Shown one piece after another: positions 1 through 11,096 of a stretch of DNA of 45,600 bases (the first letter of the stretch is position 1; each line of letters opens with the position of its first letter). The position numbers were made by a program, and so were the translations under genes. The notes under the pieces were generated by a model. It was not told the origin of the DNA and did no database searches. It saw only the letters and a program-made list of their open reading frames with translations. Source of the stretch: Siminovitchia fortis (GTDB taxonomy: Bacteria > Bacillota > Bacilli > Bacillales > Bacillaceae_C); the NCBI RefSeq assembly GCF_003605365.2, contig NZ_QYTU02000032.1, forward strand, positions 1 to 45,600, written 5' to 3'.

Positions 1-22
1 ACTAATCGATCGAGGACTTAAT
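1..22 (+). rRNA. 23S rRNA, 3' end only
   Basis: The first bases read ACTAATCGATCGAGGACTTA, the conserved 3' end of Bacillus 23S rRNA, and a 5S gene follows about 110 bases later. Only the tip lies in the window. The exact 3' end is approximate. Confidence 0.75.
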
Positions 23-32
23 CTAAACGAAA

Positions 33-70
33 AAGCGGAGGCACCAAGGTGCCGGAGCTGGATTGAACAT
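33..70. repeat. Short hairpin repeat relic in the 23S-5S spacer
   Basis: Contains a perfect inverted repeat, GGCACC (40-45), AA, GGTGCC (48-53), flanked by AAAAGCGGAG and GGAGCTGGA. These flanks match the edges of the dispersed palindromic elements found elsewhere in the window (for example 36642-36695, read in the same orientation). Probably a miniature or deleted member of that family sitting inside the rRNA operon spacer. Confidence 0.5.
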
Positions 71-133
71 GATCCTCGGTATAATCTTCTCTTATCTGGT
101 TTTGAAGGAATGAATTCCTTTAAAAATAAATAG

Positions 134-249
<116 letters not shown>

Positions 250-300
250 AAAGACAGAACGTGGGGCCAGAAGGCTTCATGTTTTTTTATTTCTAACTGA

Positions 301-436
301 TCCGACCATAAAGAGATTAAAGGGGATCATATGGCATCTGTTTCGGCTCATACCCGTTGGTTCAATGATCATAAAAAGCCCATACCGGATCATAGCTCAT
401 TTATTTCCGGTCATAAAACGGCAAACCCGGATCATA
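301..436. repeat. Seven-copy array of CCGGATCATA-like motifs with exact 21-bp period
   Basis: The tetranucleotide CATA begins at 307, 328, 349, 370, 391, 412 and 433, every step being exactly 21 bp. The preceding bases converge on CCGGAT: CCGGATCATA at 385-394 and 427-436, TCCGGTCATA at 406-415, GGGGATCATA at 322-331, and more degenerate copies elsewhere. A 21-bp step puts all copies on one face of the helix, as expected for a protein binding array. Tandem sites of this kind are seen at ends of IS21-family elements, so I infer a relic transposon end, but no transposase gene is present. The stretch from 437 to 601 holds nothing I can recognise. Confidence 0.6.
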
Positions 437-601
437 TTCCTTTGAATCTCATGCTATTTCCCAAACATTCCGTTCAAACCGCCAATTCTGCCCCCATTAA
501 GCGATCATCGTTTTCAATTGACCTTTGGCAAGTTCAATATTGCAATCGTGCAATTCCCCATAAACTCGTCAATCGTGTTTTGTCCATAATTTTTGTTTAG
601 T

Positions 602-1597
602 CTACTCCTTACCTAGGAACCCTAATTTTTCCATCAAGAAATGGTAAATCATCCACGGACATTTTATCTCTGTTATTTCCAAAAATGTATAGATGAATGG
701 GTAAGTATCGTCAGCAGCCGTTTTGATCAAATCGAACCACCACTCAGTTTCATACCTTGCAATCATGCTCAAATTATATAATAGTAAGTAATGGATCATG
801 AGATCCGGAATGCAGCTGATCTGTTCAAGGGAAATATTGATTCCATAAAGTTTTTTAAAAAGGTGGTATCGAAAGGGCGGGTTCAGATTTGATCTGTTCC
901 CATCAATCGCCAATTCACTCGGCTTCCAATGGATGTTCCCACCGTTTTTTTCTTCAAGAAAATATTTCAATCGTTCTTCGCTCATATGATAAGCGTGCGC
1001 CAATTCAGCAGGTATGTGCCAATTGCCATTCATATTATTGAACAAAATGATATTTCTTTTCCGGTGAACAAACAGATATAAATCATCCAGCTCCGGAACA
1101 AGGGCTAGCAAATCCCCCATTTTGAATTTTTCTCCTTCCAGATATTCCATCTGGAACATTTTCTCTGCAAAGTGTGTACATAGGCCGTTCTTTTGAATTT
1201 TCACTTCGTCATCAAAAAATTGGTAATTTCTTTTTTTCTTTTTTCTCGTTGTTACTCCATGGGCCAGGACGGAGGTCGAGCTTGGATAATACGGATCGAC
1301 GGTGAGCAGCCCGGCCTTGATTAAATGTACAAAACCGTAAAACAGAAGTACGGGCTTTATCGAAAAAGGGGAGCAGGAAGCCTGCTTGTAGTAGGCTTGT
1401 GCCTGCTCCAAATAATACATGAAAGGGTAACAATTATCATAGCTCTTCCTCTCGGCTTCAGCGTTATCAAGGTAAAAATAACATTTTTTTAAATAAAATT
1501 GCACGGTGGAGGCAGATTGAAAATAACTGTATTGAAGCCATATTTCACGATGTTTCAGCAGAAAAATCACCTCCGAATAATTTGAAAAGTGGAACAT
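602..1597 (-). CDS. yaaC: YaaC-like protein of unknown function
   Basis: 331-residue protein divergent from guaB, exactly where yaaC lies in B. subtilis (there about 315 residues). It begins MFHFSNYSEVIFLL and contains an aromatic- and tyrosine-rich N-terminal third (for example YLEQAQAYYKQAS), with no signal peptide and no clear membrane segment. An AAGGA sequence about 8 bases before the start codon serves as ribosome binding site. No catalytic motif is evident. The family is conserved in Bacillaceae but I know of no assigned function. The identification rests on position, length and family-like composition. Confidence 0.8.
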   Translation of the reverse strand: MFHFSNYSEVIFLLKHREIWLQYSYFQSASTVQFYLKKCYFYLDNAEAERKSYDNCYPFMYYLEQAQAYYKQASCSPFSIKPVLLFYGFVHLIKAGLLTVDPYYPSSTSVLAHGVTTRKKKKRNYQFFDDEVKIQKNGLCTHFAEKMFQMEYLEGEKFKMGDLLALVPELDDLYLFVHRKRNIILFNNMNGNWHIPAELAHAYHMSEERLKYFLEEKNGGNIHWKPSELAIDGNRSNLNPPFRYHLFKKLYGINISLEQISCIPDLMIHYLLLYNLSMIARYETEWWFDLIKTAADDTYPFIYTFLEITEIKCPWMIYHFLMEKLGFLGKE

Positions 1598-1609
1598 AAC
1601 CTGTATTCC

Positions 1610-1638
1610 TTGACAGTATTTTAACCAATTGATAACCT
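1610..1638 (+). promoter_or_regulatory. Candidate sigma-A promoter for guaB
   Basis: A perfect TTGACA -35 box at 1610-1615 is followed after 17 bases by a weak -10 (TAACCT, 1633-1638), about 33 bases before the guaB start. The -35 is strong but the -10 matches only partly, so the start point is uncertain. Confidence 0.4.
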
Positions 1639-1646
1639 ACTAATAA

Positions 1647-3137
<1,491 letters not shown>

Positions 3138-3167
3138 TGGCAGGGCGACTTGCCTTCCTAATAGAAA

Positions 3168-3203
3168 TGACAGGACTCTTTAGCGGGTCCTGTCAATTTT
3201 TTT
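3168..3203 (+). terminator. Intrinsic terminator of guaB
   Basis: TGACAGGAC (3168-3176) pairs perfectly with GTCCTGTCA (3187-3195) and a run of Ts follows. Confidence 0.9.
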
Positions 3204-3323
3204 GTGAAAAGAGGTATAATTCCAGTTTTTCCCGTAATGGAAATGACATATTTACAAGCTATTCATCCATAACCAACTATGTTAAAATGACAAACGGGTA
3301 CATAATATTTGGAGGGTCTACTT

Positions 3324-4661
3324 TTGAAAAAACAAGCGCATAAACGGTTTATAGCTTTCTTCGTCATGGCCATCATGTTCATCAGCACATTGAACATTCC
3401 TGCAAAGGCTTCCGCTGAAGATGCACTGAATATTCATGCAGACGCGGCAATTATTGTAGAAGCAAGCACAGGAAAAATTTTATATGCAAAAAATGAAGAT
3501 ACCGCACTCGGAATTGCATCCATGTCCAAAATGATGACCGAGTATTTAATGTTTGAAGCGATCAAAGATAAAAAAATCAAATGGGATCAGGAACAGACGA
3601 TCAGTGATTATGTTCATGAAGTTTCCGTAGATACAAATCTATCGAATGTTCCGCTTGAGGCCGGAAAAAAATATACAATCAGGCAATTATATGAAGCTAT
3701 GGCTATTTATTCGGCCAATGGAGCGACAATTGCCATTGCAGAAGCAATTGCAGGCTCTGAGAAAAAATTCGTGGATGTGATGAACGCCAAGGCCAAAGAA
3801 CTTGGCTTGGAAAATTATAAATTTGTTAATTCTACAGGATTAAACAACAGGGACTTAAAAGGAAAGCATCCTGAAGGAACGGGTGCGGAAGATGAAAATA
3901 TCATGTCGGCACGGGCCATGGCAAAGCTGGCTTCACGACTCTTGAATGATTACCCGGAAGTTCTTGAAACAACAAGCATTCCGGAAAAGGATTTCCCGGG
4001 GATGCCCGGAAAAATGAAAAACTGGAACTGGATGCTGCCATCCCTTATTTTCAGTTATGAGGGTGTCGACGGCTTAAAAACAGGGACAACGGACTTTGCA
4101 GGGTTCTGTTTTACGGGAACAGCAAAGAAAAACGACATGAGAGTCATTACCGTTGTCATGAATGCCAAAGGTAAAAACGGGAAAGGTGAATATGAGTCCC
4201 GTTTTGTCGAAACAAAAAAAATGTTGGACTATGCTTTCAACAATTATTCAATAAAAGAGGTCTATCCTGATAAATATAAAGTAAAAGGCCATGATGCTCT
4301 CCCTGTCGTCAACGGAAAAGAAAAGCAGGCTTCTATCCAATCGGACGCACCCATTCAGGTTGTTGTAAGAAATGGGGAAGAGAAGGCGTATAAGCCTGAA
4401 TTCAAAGTGAATAAAAAGGTTTTGAATAAGGATGGCCAATTGACTGCACCTGTCAAGAAAGGTGAAAAGGTCGGGGTTCTGGAAGCAAAATATCAAGGAG
4501 AAACGGATTATGGATATATCGGAAAGCCTGCTTCCGCCGATATTGTGACAGCCGAAAAGGTAGATAAAGCAAATTGGTTTGTCCTATCCATGAGAAGTAT
4601 CGGCGGCTTTTTCGGTGATGTTTGGCAAAGTGCCGCCAAGACAGTCAAGGGCTGGTTCTAG
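3324..4661 (+). CDS. dacA: D-alanyl-D-alanine carboxypeptidase (penicillin-binding protein 5)
   Basis: 445 residues from the TTG at 3324. That start is chosen because GGAGGG (3311-3316) sits 7 bases upstream; an earlier in-frame TTG at 3309 would place the ribosome binding site inside the gene. An N-terminal signal peptide (basic KKQAHKR, hydrophobic core, cleavage near AKASA) precedes the S11 peptidase domain. The active-site SxxK is S66-M-S-K69; the SxN motif is SAN in IYSANGATI and the third motif is KTGTTDFAG. The C-terminal beta domain and terminal amphipathic stretch ([14 protein letters not shown]) match membrane-anchored PBP5. It trims the terminal D-Ala of peptidoglycan pentapeptides. 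Confidence 0.96.
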   Translation: MKKQAHKRFIAFFVMAIMFISTLNIPAKASAEDALNIHADAAIIVEASTGKILYAKNEDTALGIASMSKMMTEYLMFEAIKDKKIKWDQEQTISDYVHEVSVDTNLSNVPLEAGKKYTIRQLYEAMAIYSANGATIAIAEAIAGSEKKFVDVMNAKAKELGLENYKFVNSTGLNNRDLKGKHPEGTGAEDENIMSARAMAKLASRLLNDYPEVLETTSIPEKDFPGMPGKMKNWNWMLPSLIFSYEGVDGLKTGTTDFAGFCFTGTAKKNDMRVITVVMNAKGKNGKGEYESRFVETKKMLDYAFNNYSIKEVYPDKYKVKGHDALPVVNGKEKQASIQSDAPIQVVVRNGEEKAYKPEFKVNKKVLNKDGQLTAPVKKGEKVGVLEAKYQGETDYGYIGKPASADIVTAEKVDKANWFVLSMRSIGGFFGDVWQSAAKTVKGWF

Positions 4662-4666
4662 TTAAT

Positions 4667-4890
4667 CAAGGCGCTTGCGCTTTTCTTACAGAGTAAGAAA
4701 GCATAAGAATTTTTAGCTTTAAAATTTTGAACAAAGCCTTTTGTTGTCTAGCTTCAGCGCCTATCGACTAGCAGACTTCGCACCTCCTCCTACGATAAGT
4801 CAACATCGGCTCGTTCCTCGCCGTGTTTCCTTTATCTCGTCGGAGGCACTCCAGTCTGTACGTCGATGGGCAAGGCGCTTGCGCATTTCT
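4667..4890. repeat. Dispersed palindromic element, full copy 1
   Basis: A long imperfect palindrome occupies about 4757-4880. GCGCC-TATCGAC pairs with GTCGAT...GGCGC, AGACT with AGTCT, CCTCC with GGAGG, and ACGATAAGTCAACATCGGC with GCCGTGTTTCCTTTATCTCGT. It is preceded from about 4667 by an isolated right-edge motif (AAGGCGCTTGCGCTTTTCTTA) and about 70 A+T-rich bases. The same arrangement recurs at 30121-30366. It fills the dacA-serS gap upstream of the serS promoter. Confidence 0.8.
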
Positions 4891-4901
4891 TTTAAAAAAA
4901 T

Positions 4902-4930
4902 TTGCATTTAAGTAAAGGATATAGTATAGT
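4902..4930 (+). promoter_or_regulatory. Sigma-A promoter of serS
   Basis: TTGCAT (4902-4907), 17-base spacer, TATAGT (4925-4930). Transcription would start near 4937, just before the T-box leader. Confidence 0.6.
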
Positions 4931-4939
4931 ATCAGAAAA

Positions 4940-5183
4940 TTGATATAAGCGACAGTGTTGAAAGGAAATAGTAACAGGTGAAGCGTCTATCAGAGAGCCG
5001 GTGGCTGGTGAAAATCGGCGGCGCAGCCTGTGAATCCCTCCTTGAGCAAAATGCCGAATGCTCCGGCTAGTAAGCATTTTCGGGCCACACCCGTTATCCG
5101 ATGAAGAGGAAAGCATGATTGCTTTCAATTTGGGTGGCAACGCGGGTAAACTCTCGTCCCTATTGGGATTGAGGGTTTTTTTG
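4940..5183 (+). promoter_or_regulatory. T-box riboswitch (serine) in the serS leader
   Basis: The conserved T-box sequence GGGTGGCAACGCGG lies at 5132-5145 and is followed by the competing terminator, CTCGTCCC (5153-5160) with GGGATTGAG, then a run of Ts ending near 5182. The stem I apical region (about 4995-5025) and the specifier region precede it. Serine codons TCC occur at 5035-5037, after GAA, and at 5039-5041; either could be the specifier. Uncharged tRNA-Ser would stabilise the antiterminator and allow serS expression. Confidence 0.93.
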
Positions 5184-5196
5184 TTTTCTATCATAA

Positions 5197-6495
<1,299 letters not shown>

Positions 6496-6552
6496 GGGTA
6501 AAAAGTCCATTTTTGCTCGACAATTATCCGGAATATCGCATAATTAAGTAAA

Positions 6553-6582
6553 AAGCGGCTCCAGCATTAGGGGCCGCTTTAT
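6553..6582 (+). terminator. Intrinsic terminator of serS
   Basis: AGCGGCTCC (6554-6562) pairs with GGGGCCGCT (6570-6578), one G-U pair, followed by TTTATTT. Confidence 0.8.
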
Positions 6583-6608
6583 TTGCGGTTAAGAGAATAA
6601 TAAAAGGT

Positions 6609-6624
6609 GCTTGCGCTTTTCTTA
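6609..6624. repeat. Edge fragment of the dispersed palindromic element
   Basis: GCTTGCGCTTTTCTTA is the right-edge motif of the element family (compare 4673-4688). It stands alone here, next to the yaaH stop codon. Confidence 0.5.
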
Positions 6625-6625
6625 T

Positions 6626-7912
6626 CTATTTTTTCACGACATTGAAGTTATCCGTAATCAGCAGCCAGTTTTGGGGAAAAGGAAGCCCGAGCTTCCAGTA
6701 GCCGACTCCGCGCAGGTTCAGTTCCTTCACAAGATCAAATTTTGCCTGAATGGACCGGGCATCTTCAAACCATACTTCATGCTGTTTTCCATCCTGGTCT
6801 GTATAATGGAAAAATGGTGCCTGTGCGATTGTATCATATTCGATTGCAGCGTTGTTTTCTGCAGCGATCTGGATGGCCCTTTGCGGGCTGACGGCTCTTG
6901 CTGTCGTCCCTTTTACAAAAGGGAGCGTCCAATCGTAGCCATAAAGATTCTGGCCCATCATCACTTTTTCGGAAGGGATTTCGGTAATGGCATACTCCAG
7001 TACCCGCCTTACAGGGCCGATCGGAGATACAGCCATGGCGGGTCCTCCGCTGTATCCCCATTCATACGTCATGATCAATGAATAGTCGGCAATTTCTCCG
7101 TGCGCTTTATAATCATGACCTTCATACCATTCACCTTTTTGTGCCGTACTTGTTTTGGGAGCCAAAGCTGTTGAAAGGATATACCCTTCCTTGTGAAAAA
7201 GATCCCTTGCCCTGCGAAGGAAATCATTATATGCTTCCCTGTCATCGCCGGAAATTCTTTCAAAATCAAAATGTATATCTGTAAATCCGACCCGTTTCGC
7301 CTCACTGACAATATTGTTTAGAAAAGTCGTTTGGATCTGTTCGTTTGTAAGGAGGACATGGACCAATTCCGTATTAAACTGTCCTTCTTCCTGATTGGCC
7401 AGCACCATGGCGAGAGATGTATTGTTTGTTTCAGCTATTTCAGGGAACCGGTTCAGCTTTGGGGGATCCAAAGACCCGTCCCGCTTTGGAAAATAGGCAA
7501 AAGGAGCGAGGTAGGTCAAATAGGGAGATGCTTGCCTTGCAGCAGATTCAAGCTGCGGGGAAACCTCTCCTGCGCGCCGCGGTTCCACATAGGCTAAAAA
7601 CTCCCCATTTCTTTTCGGCCGTTGCGGAATGTAAAGCCGCATGCCGACTTGAATCGGATGATTCACATGAATACCGTTAATCCGTGCCAGTTCCTGATAA
7701 GAAATCCCAAACTTTTGGGCTATGGCCCAAAGGCTGTCGCCGGGCTGTACCCAATAAAAGCTGCCAAAAATGGGAATCACTAATGCTTGCCCAACGACCA
7801 GCTGCTCCCGATTGGGAAGCTGGTTTGCTTCGGCAATAATAGCAGAAGAGATATTATAGCGAGAGGCAATCGAGTTCAATGTCTCATTGGGCTCGACAAC
7901 ATGAATCTGCAT
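6626..7912 (-). CDS. yaaH: Spore cortex N-acetylglucosaminidase with two LysM domains (YaaH/SleL)
   Basis: 428 residues. The start is set at 7912 because AGGAGG lies 6 bases upstream; the longer frame would add eight residues across that site. Two LysM peptidoglycan-binding modules (about residues 1-47 and 49-93, the second containing WVQPGDSLWAIAQKFGI) precede a glycoside hydrolase 18 domain with the catalytic signature DIHFDFE. Family members sit in the spore and cut cortex peptidoglycan during germination. It lies between serS and tadA as in B. subtilis, on the opposite strand here. A sigma-E-like -10 lies upstream. Confidence 0.93.
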   Translation of the reverse strand: MQIHVVEPNETLNSIASRYNISSAIIAEANQLPNREQLVVGQALVIPIFGSFYWVQPGDSLWAIAQKFGISYQELARINGIHVNHPIQVGMRLYIPQRPKRNGEFLAYVEPRRAGEVSPQLESAARQASPYLTYLAPFAYFPKRDGSLDPPKLNRFPEIAETNNTSLAMVLANQEEGQFNTELVHVLLTNEQIQTTFLNNIVSEAKRVGFTDIHFDFERISGDDREAYNDFLRRARDLFHKEGYILSTALAPKTSTAQKGEWYEGHDYKAHGEIADYSLIMTYEWGYSGGPAMAVSPIGPVRRVLEYAITEIPSEKVMMGQNLYGYDWTLPFVKGTTARAVSPQRAIQIAAENNAAIEYDTIAQAPFFHYTDQDGKQHEVWFEDARSIQAKFDLVKELNLRGVGYWKLGLPFPQNWLLITDNFNVVKK

Positions 7913-7932
7913 GTTTTTCCTCCTTAGGCTGA

Positions 7933-8496
<564 letters not shown>

Positions 8497-8530
8497 TTCT
8501 TGGAAGCTTTTAACATACGCAGTTCAGACA

Positions 8531-8559
8531 TTGATTTTAAAGTGAAAAAGTAGTAAAAT
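8531..8559 (+). promoter_or_regulatory. Sigma-A promoter of the SRP RNA gene
   Basis: TTGATT (8531-8536), 17-base spacer, TAAAAT (8554-8559), six bases before the expected 5' end of the RNA. Confidence 0.75.
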
Positions 8560-8564
8560 AGGAT

Positions 8565-8835
8565 ATGCCGTGCTAGACGGGGAAGTAGCGGAGCCCTGTA
8601 CCCGAAATCCGCTCCAGCGGGGTTGAATCCCTTCCAGAGGCTGCTGTTTTGTCTGGCCTGCCTCAAGTAAGTGGTGTAGACACCCGGGTCCCGCGCAATG
8701 GGAACCCACGAACCATGTCAGGTCCGGAAGGAAGCAGCATTAAGTGGAACCTCTCATGTGCCGCGGGGCAGCCTGGGTCGAGCTAACTGCTTGGGTAACG
8801 CAGATGAAGCACTGTCGAAGGAAGGTGCGCGGCAT
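8565..8835 (+). ncRNA. scr: Signal recognition particle RNA, large Bacillus type
   Basis: About 271 nucleotides, matching the large Bacillus SRP RNA that has an Alu domain. The 5' end ATGCCGTGC (8565-8573) can pair with GTGCGCGGCAT (8825-8835). The Ffh-binding helix 8 is recognisable from CATGTCAGGTCCGGAAGGAA through GCAGC to the returning strand. It is flanked by a good promoter and a strong terminator and lies after tadA, its usual place. It targets ribosome-nascent chain complexes to the membrane with Ffh and FtsY. Confidence 0.96.
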
Positions 8836-8853
8836 TAATCAATGAAATGGTCA

Positions 8854-8885
8854 AACCCATTCGCATGAAGCGGATGGGTTTTTTG
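8854..8885 (+). terminator. Intrinsic terminator of the SRP RNA gene
   Basis: AACCCATTCGC (8854-8864) pairs with GCGGATGGGTT (8870-8880), followed by a T-run. Confidence 0.93.
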
Positions 8886-8980
8886 TTGTCCAGGAAATTA
8901 TAAAATGCTCAGGTTGTGAGGAACTTATTTGTCACTTAGTGCTGCGTCCGGCTCCGACGGACAGGAAGTCCTAGTCCGCC

Positions 8981-9230
8981 GGCGCCTATCGACTAGCAGA
9001 CTTCATGCTTCTTCCTACGATAAGTCAACATCTCTCCGCTGCGCGTGTTGTCCGGCTGCGAGTGCCATCGGTTCGAGGTCATAAGCCAATCGCTGCTGAA
9101 GGCAAACTACGCCTTCTACAGCGCTCGTCTTATGCTTGTCGCCGATAAGCAGGCACTCTCCGCACTTCCTTATCCTTTATCTCGTCAGAAGCGCTCCAGT
9201 ATGTACGTCGATAAACAGGCGCTTGCGCCT
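8981..9230. repeat. Dispersed palindromic element, copy 2, interrupted by a second element
   Basis: The left arm (GGCGCCTATCGACTAGCAGA through GTCAACATCTCT, from about 8981) and right arm (CCTTTATCTCGTCAGAAG through GTCGATAAACAGGCGC, to about 9221) match copy 1 at 4757-4880. They are separated by about 120 bases that contain another hairpin element. Stem pairing is kept by different bases from copy 1, CTTCT with AGAAG in place of CCTCC with GGAGG. Confidence 0.75.
9075..9154. repeat. Second-type hairpin element nested in the loop of copy 2
   Basis: Runs from GAGGTCATAAGC to CTTATGCTTGTCGCC and GATAAGCAGGC. CATAAG pairs with CTTATG, and GAAGGC with GCCTTC around a short loop. A diverged right edge of this type reappears in reverse orientation at 36642-36695 (TGTTTATCGGCGACAAGCGC). 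Confidence 0.65.
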
Positions 9231-9299
9231 TTGTTCTGATTTGAAACCTAATTAGCTTTAAGTCCGTAACCAATATAAGCAGAGTGAGGTGAATAGTTT

Positions 9300-10982
9300 A
9301 TGTTGAAAAAATTTATCTTTCCTACTTTAATCTTTTTGTTTTTGGCTCCTTCGTTTGCCTATGCCGTAGATTTTTCAATTCCTGATGTGAAAATTGATGC
9401 TTATTTGCAGGAAAATGGAGACATCAATGTCAACGAACGACATACTTATATTTTTGACGGAAAATTTAATGGCATTACCCGGGAAATATTCCCGAAAAAA
9501 GGTGCGGAAATAAGTGACTTTATGGCGAACGAGGGTGAAAAAAGTCTAAAGGTGGAAAGAGAGGGGGAACTGTATAAAGTTCACCGCAGCGGCAAGGATG
9601 AAACGATCCAGGTAGATCTGCACTATACAATCAAAAATGGGATGGAGAAGTATACCGATATAACGGAATTTTATTGGCCATTTTTTGATGACCGCAATGA
9701 AGCCGGCTACGGAAAAATGACTATTGCCATTCATCCTCCTCAACCGGCAGATGGGGCGATTGCATTGGGGTACGACTCTGCTTTTAAAACAGAGAGCGTG
9801 GCGGATGATGGAACCGTCGTTTTTTCAATGGGAGAAGTAGAAGCCGGGGAAAACGGGGACGTAAGGGTTGCTTACGACTCGACATTATTTCCTGCTATGA
9901 CACTGACGTCAGATAGATCGGTGAAAGAAGAAATAGTCAACGAGAAAAAAACAATGGAAGAGAATGCAATCATCTATGCCCAGAATAAAAGGAAAACGGC
10001 CTCGGCTGCGATATGGGTTCTGGCTGGCCTAACGGCTTTATTTGTCGTCATTTCCATGAAGGAGTCTAACAGATCCAAAAGGAAAAGGAAGGCTGTCATG
10101 GATGATGTTTATAATCAAAAACGAAAAATTCCTGAGCAGCAAATGAGTATGCCGGCGACTATCTTTTTTACTGATTCTTTTCATAATGAAACGATAGCGG
10201 CAGCATTGATGGACCTTGTCCGTCAGGGATATGTCAAGCAGACGCGCGAAGGGCATTTTCAGTTAGTGAGCAGAGAAGCTGCTGAGGAACATGAAAGAAT
10301 TCTGATCAGCCTTCTATTCGATAAGATTGGCAGGAACAATGCTTTCAGTATCGATGACCTGGAAGAATATATGGAGGATAAGAAGAACCACATAAAATAC
10401 CGTGATGAAATCACCAGGTGGAAAGCAGCGGTTACAAAAGAAACAACGCAGCATAATTTATATGATCAAAGAAAAACGGTGAGAATTGCAGTAGGAATAT
10501 TAAGCATTTTTCCGTTTTGGTTTATCATCATGTCAGCCAAGTATGATCTTTTTCTATATATGATTTTATTTATCTTCCTGTTTATAGTATATCTTGGATT
10601 TTCTATTTTTTATAAATCATTGGCAGAAAAAGGTATGCGCATGCGGGAAGAGTGGCGAAGATTGGTTGATGAATTTGAACAAATATCCGACTGGGACTGG
10701 AAGCTCTATAGCGAGGATGACCGGATGCGGGCTATAATTTATTCACTTGGAATCGGAGGCTCAATCTGTACCGAAACGAACAGATTTACAGCTTTCGGGG
10801 AATTTGCGGGTGAAGCAGCCGGTATTTCATCAGGCTTTTATCCGGTGCATTGGCCGCTCCTGGCTTCATCTTTTGACACGGCAGGAGAACAGGCAAAAGA
10901 AACGGCCGCTTCCCAATCAAGTGGAAGCTCTTCCACAAGTGGAGGGGTTGGGGGCGGCGGTGGCGGATCTGGGGCATTTTAG
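9300..10982 (+). CDS. DUF2207-type membrane protein
   Basis: 560 residues with an N-terminal signal peptide (MLKKFIFPTLIF, cleavage near AYA) and an extracellular beta-rich DUF2207 domain (about residues 23-220; ERHTYIFDGKFNGITREI is typical). One membrane segment lies at about 236-254, a soluble cytoplasmic part follows, a membrane hairpin lies at about 393-438, and the C-terminus is serine/glycine-rich with GGVGGGGGGSGAF. This Gly-rich tail is characteristic of the family. Function is unknown. It follows GTGAGGTGA as ribosome binding site. It is not present between scr and dnaX in B. subtilis and lies beside a composite repeat. Confidence 0.85.
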   Translation: MLKKFIFPTLIFLFLAPSFAYAVDFSIPDVKIDAYLQENGDINVNERHTYIFDGKFNGITREIFPKKGAEISDFMANEGEKSLKVEREGELYKVHRSGKDETIQVDLHYTIKNGMEKYTDITEFYWPFFDDRNEAGYGKMTIAIHPPQPADGAIALGYDSAFKTESVADDGTVVFSMGEVEAGENGDVRVAYDSTLFPAMTLTSDRSVKEEIVNEKKTMEENAIIYAQNKRKTASAAIWVLAGLTALFVVISMKESNRSKRKRKAVMDDVYNQKRKIPEQQMSMPATIFFTDSFHNETIAAALMDLVRQGYVKQTREGHFQLVSREAAEEHERILISLLFDKIGRNNAFSIDDLEEYMEDKKNHIKYRDEITRWKAAVTKETTQHNLYDQRKTVRIAVGILSIFPFWFIIMSAKYDLFLYMILFIFLFIVYLGFSIFYKSLAEKGMRMREEWRRLVDEFEQISDWDWKLYSEDDRMRAIIYSLGIGGSICTETNRFTAFGEFAGEAAGISSGFYPVHWPLLASSFDTAGEQAKETAASQSSGSSSTSGGVGGGGGGSGAF

Positions 10983-11096
10983 CCGCCCTGTTCATCTTCC
11001 TTTATATCTATTTTCGGTAATACTCTGTCTGTAATTTCCTTTCCGGTTAAGGTATAATAAATAGTAGAAAATTATTACTTAACAAGGAGGCAGAGC

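Noticed and set aside
301-436. CRISPR array
   Set aside because: The repeated motif is about 10 bp in a 21-bp period; there are no 25-40-bp repeats with unique spacers and no cas genes.
331-600. An 89-codon open frame with histidines every seven residues
   Set aside because: The heptad pattern is the 21-bp DNA array read in frame (21 bp = 7 codons). No ribosome binding site fits and the frame lies across the array, so I treat it as non-coding.
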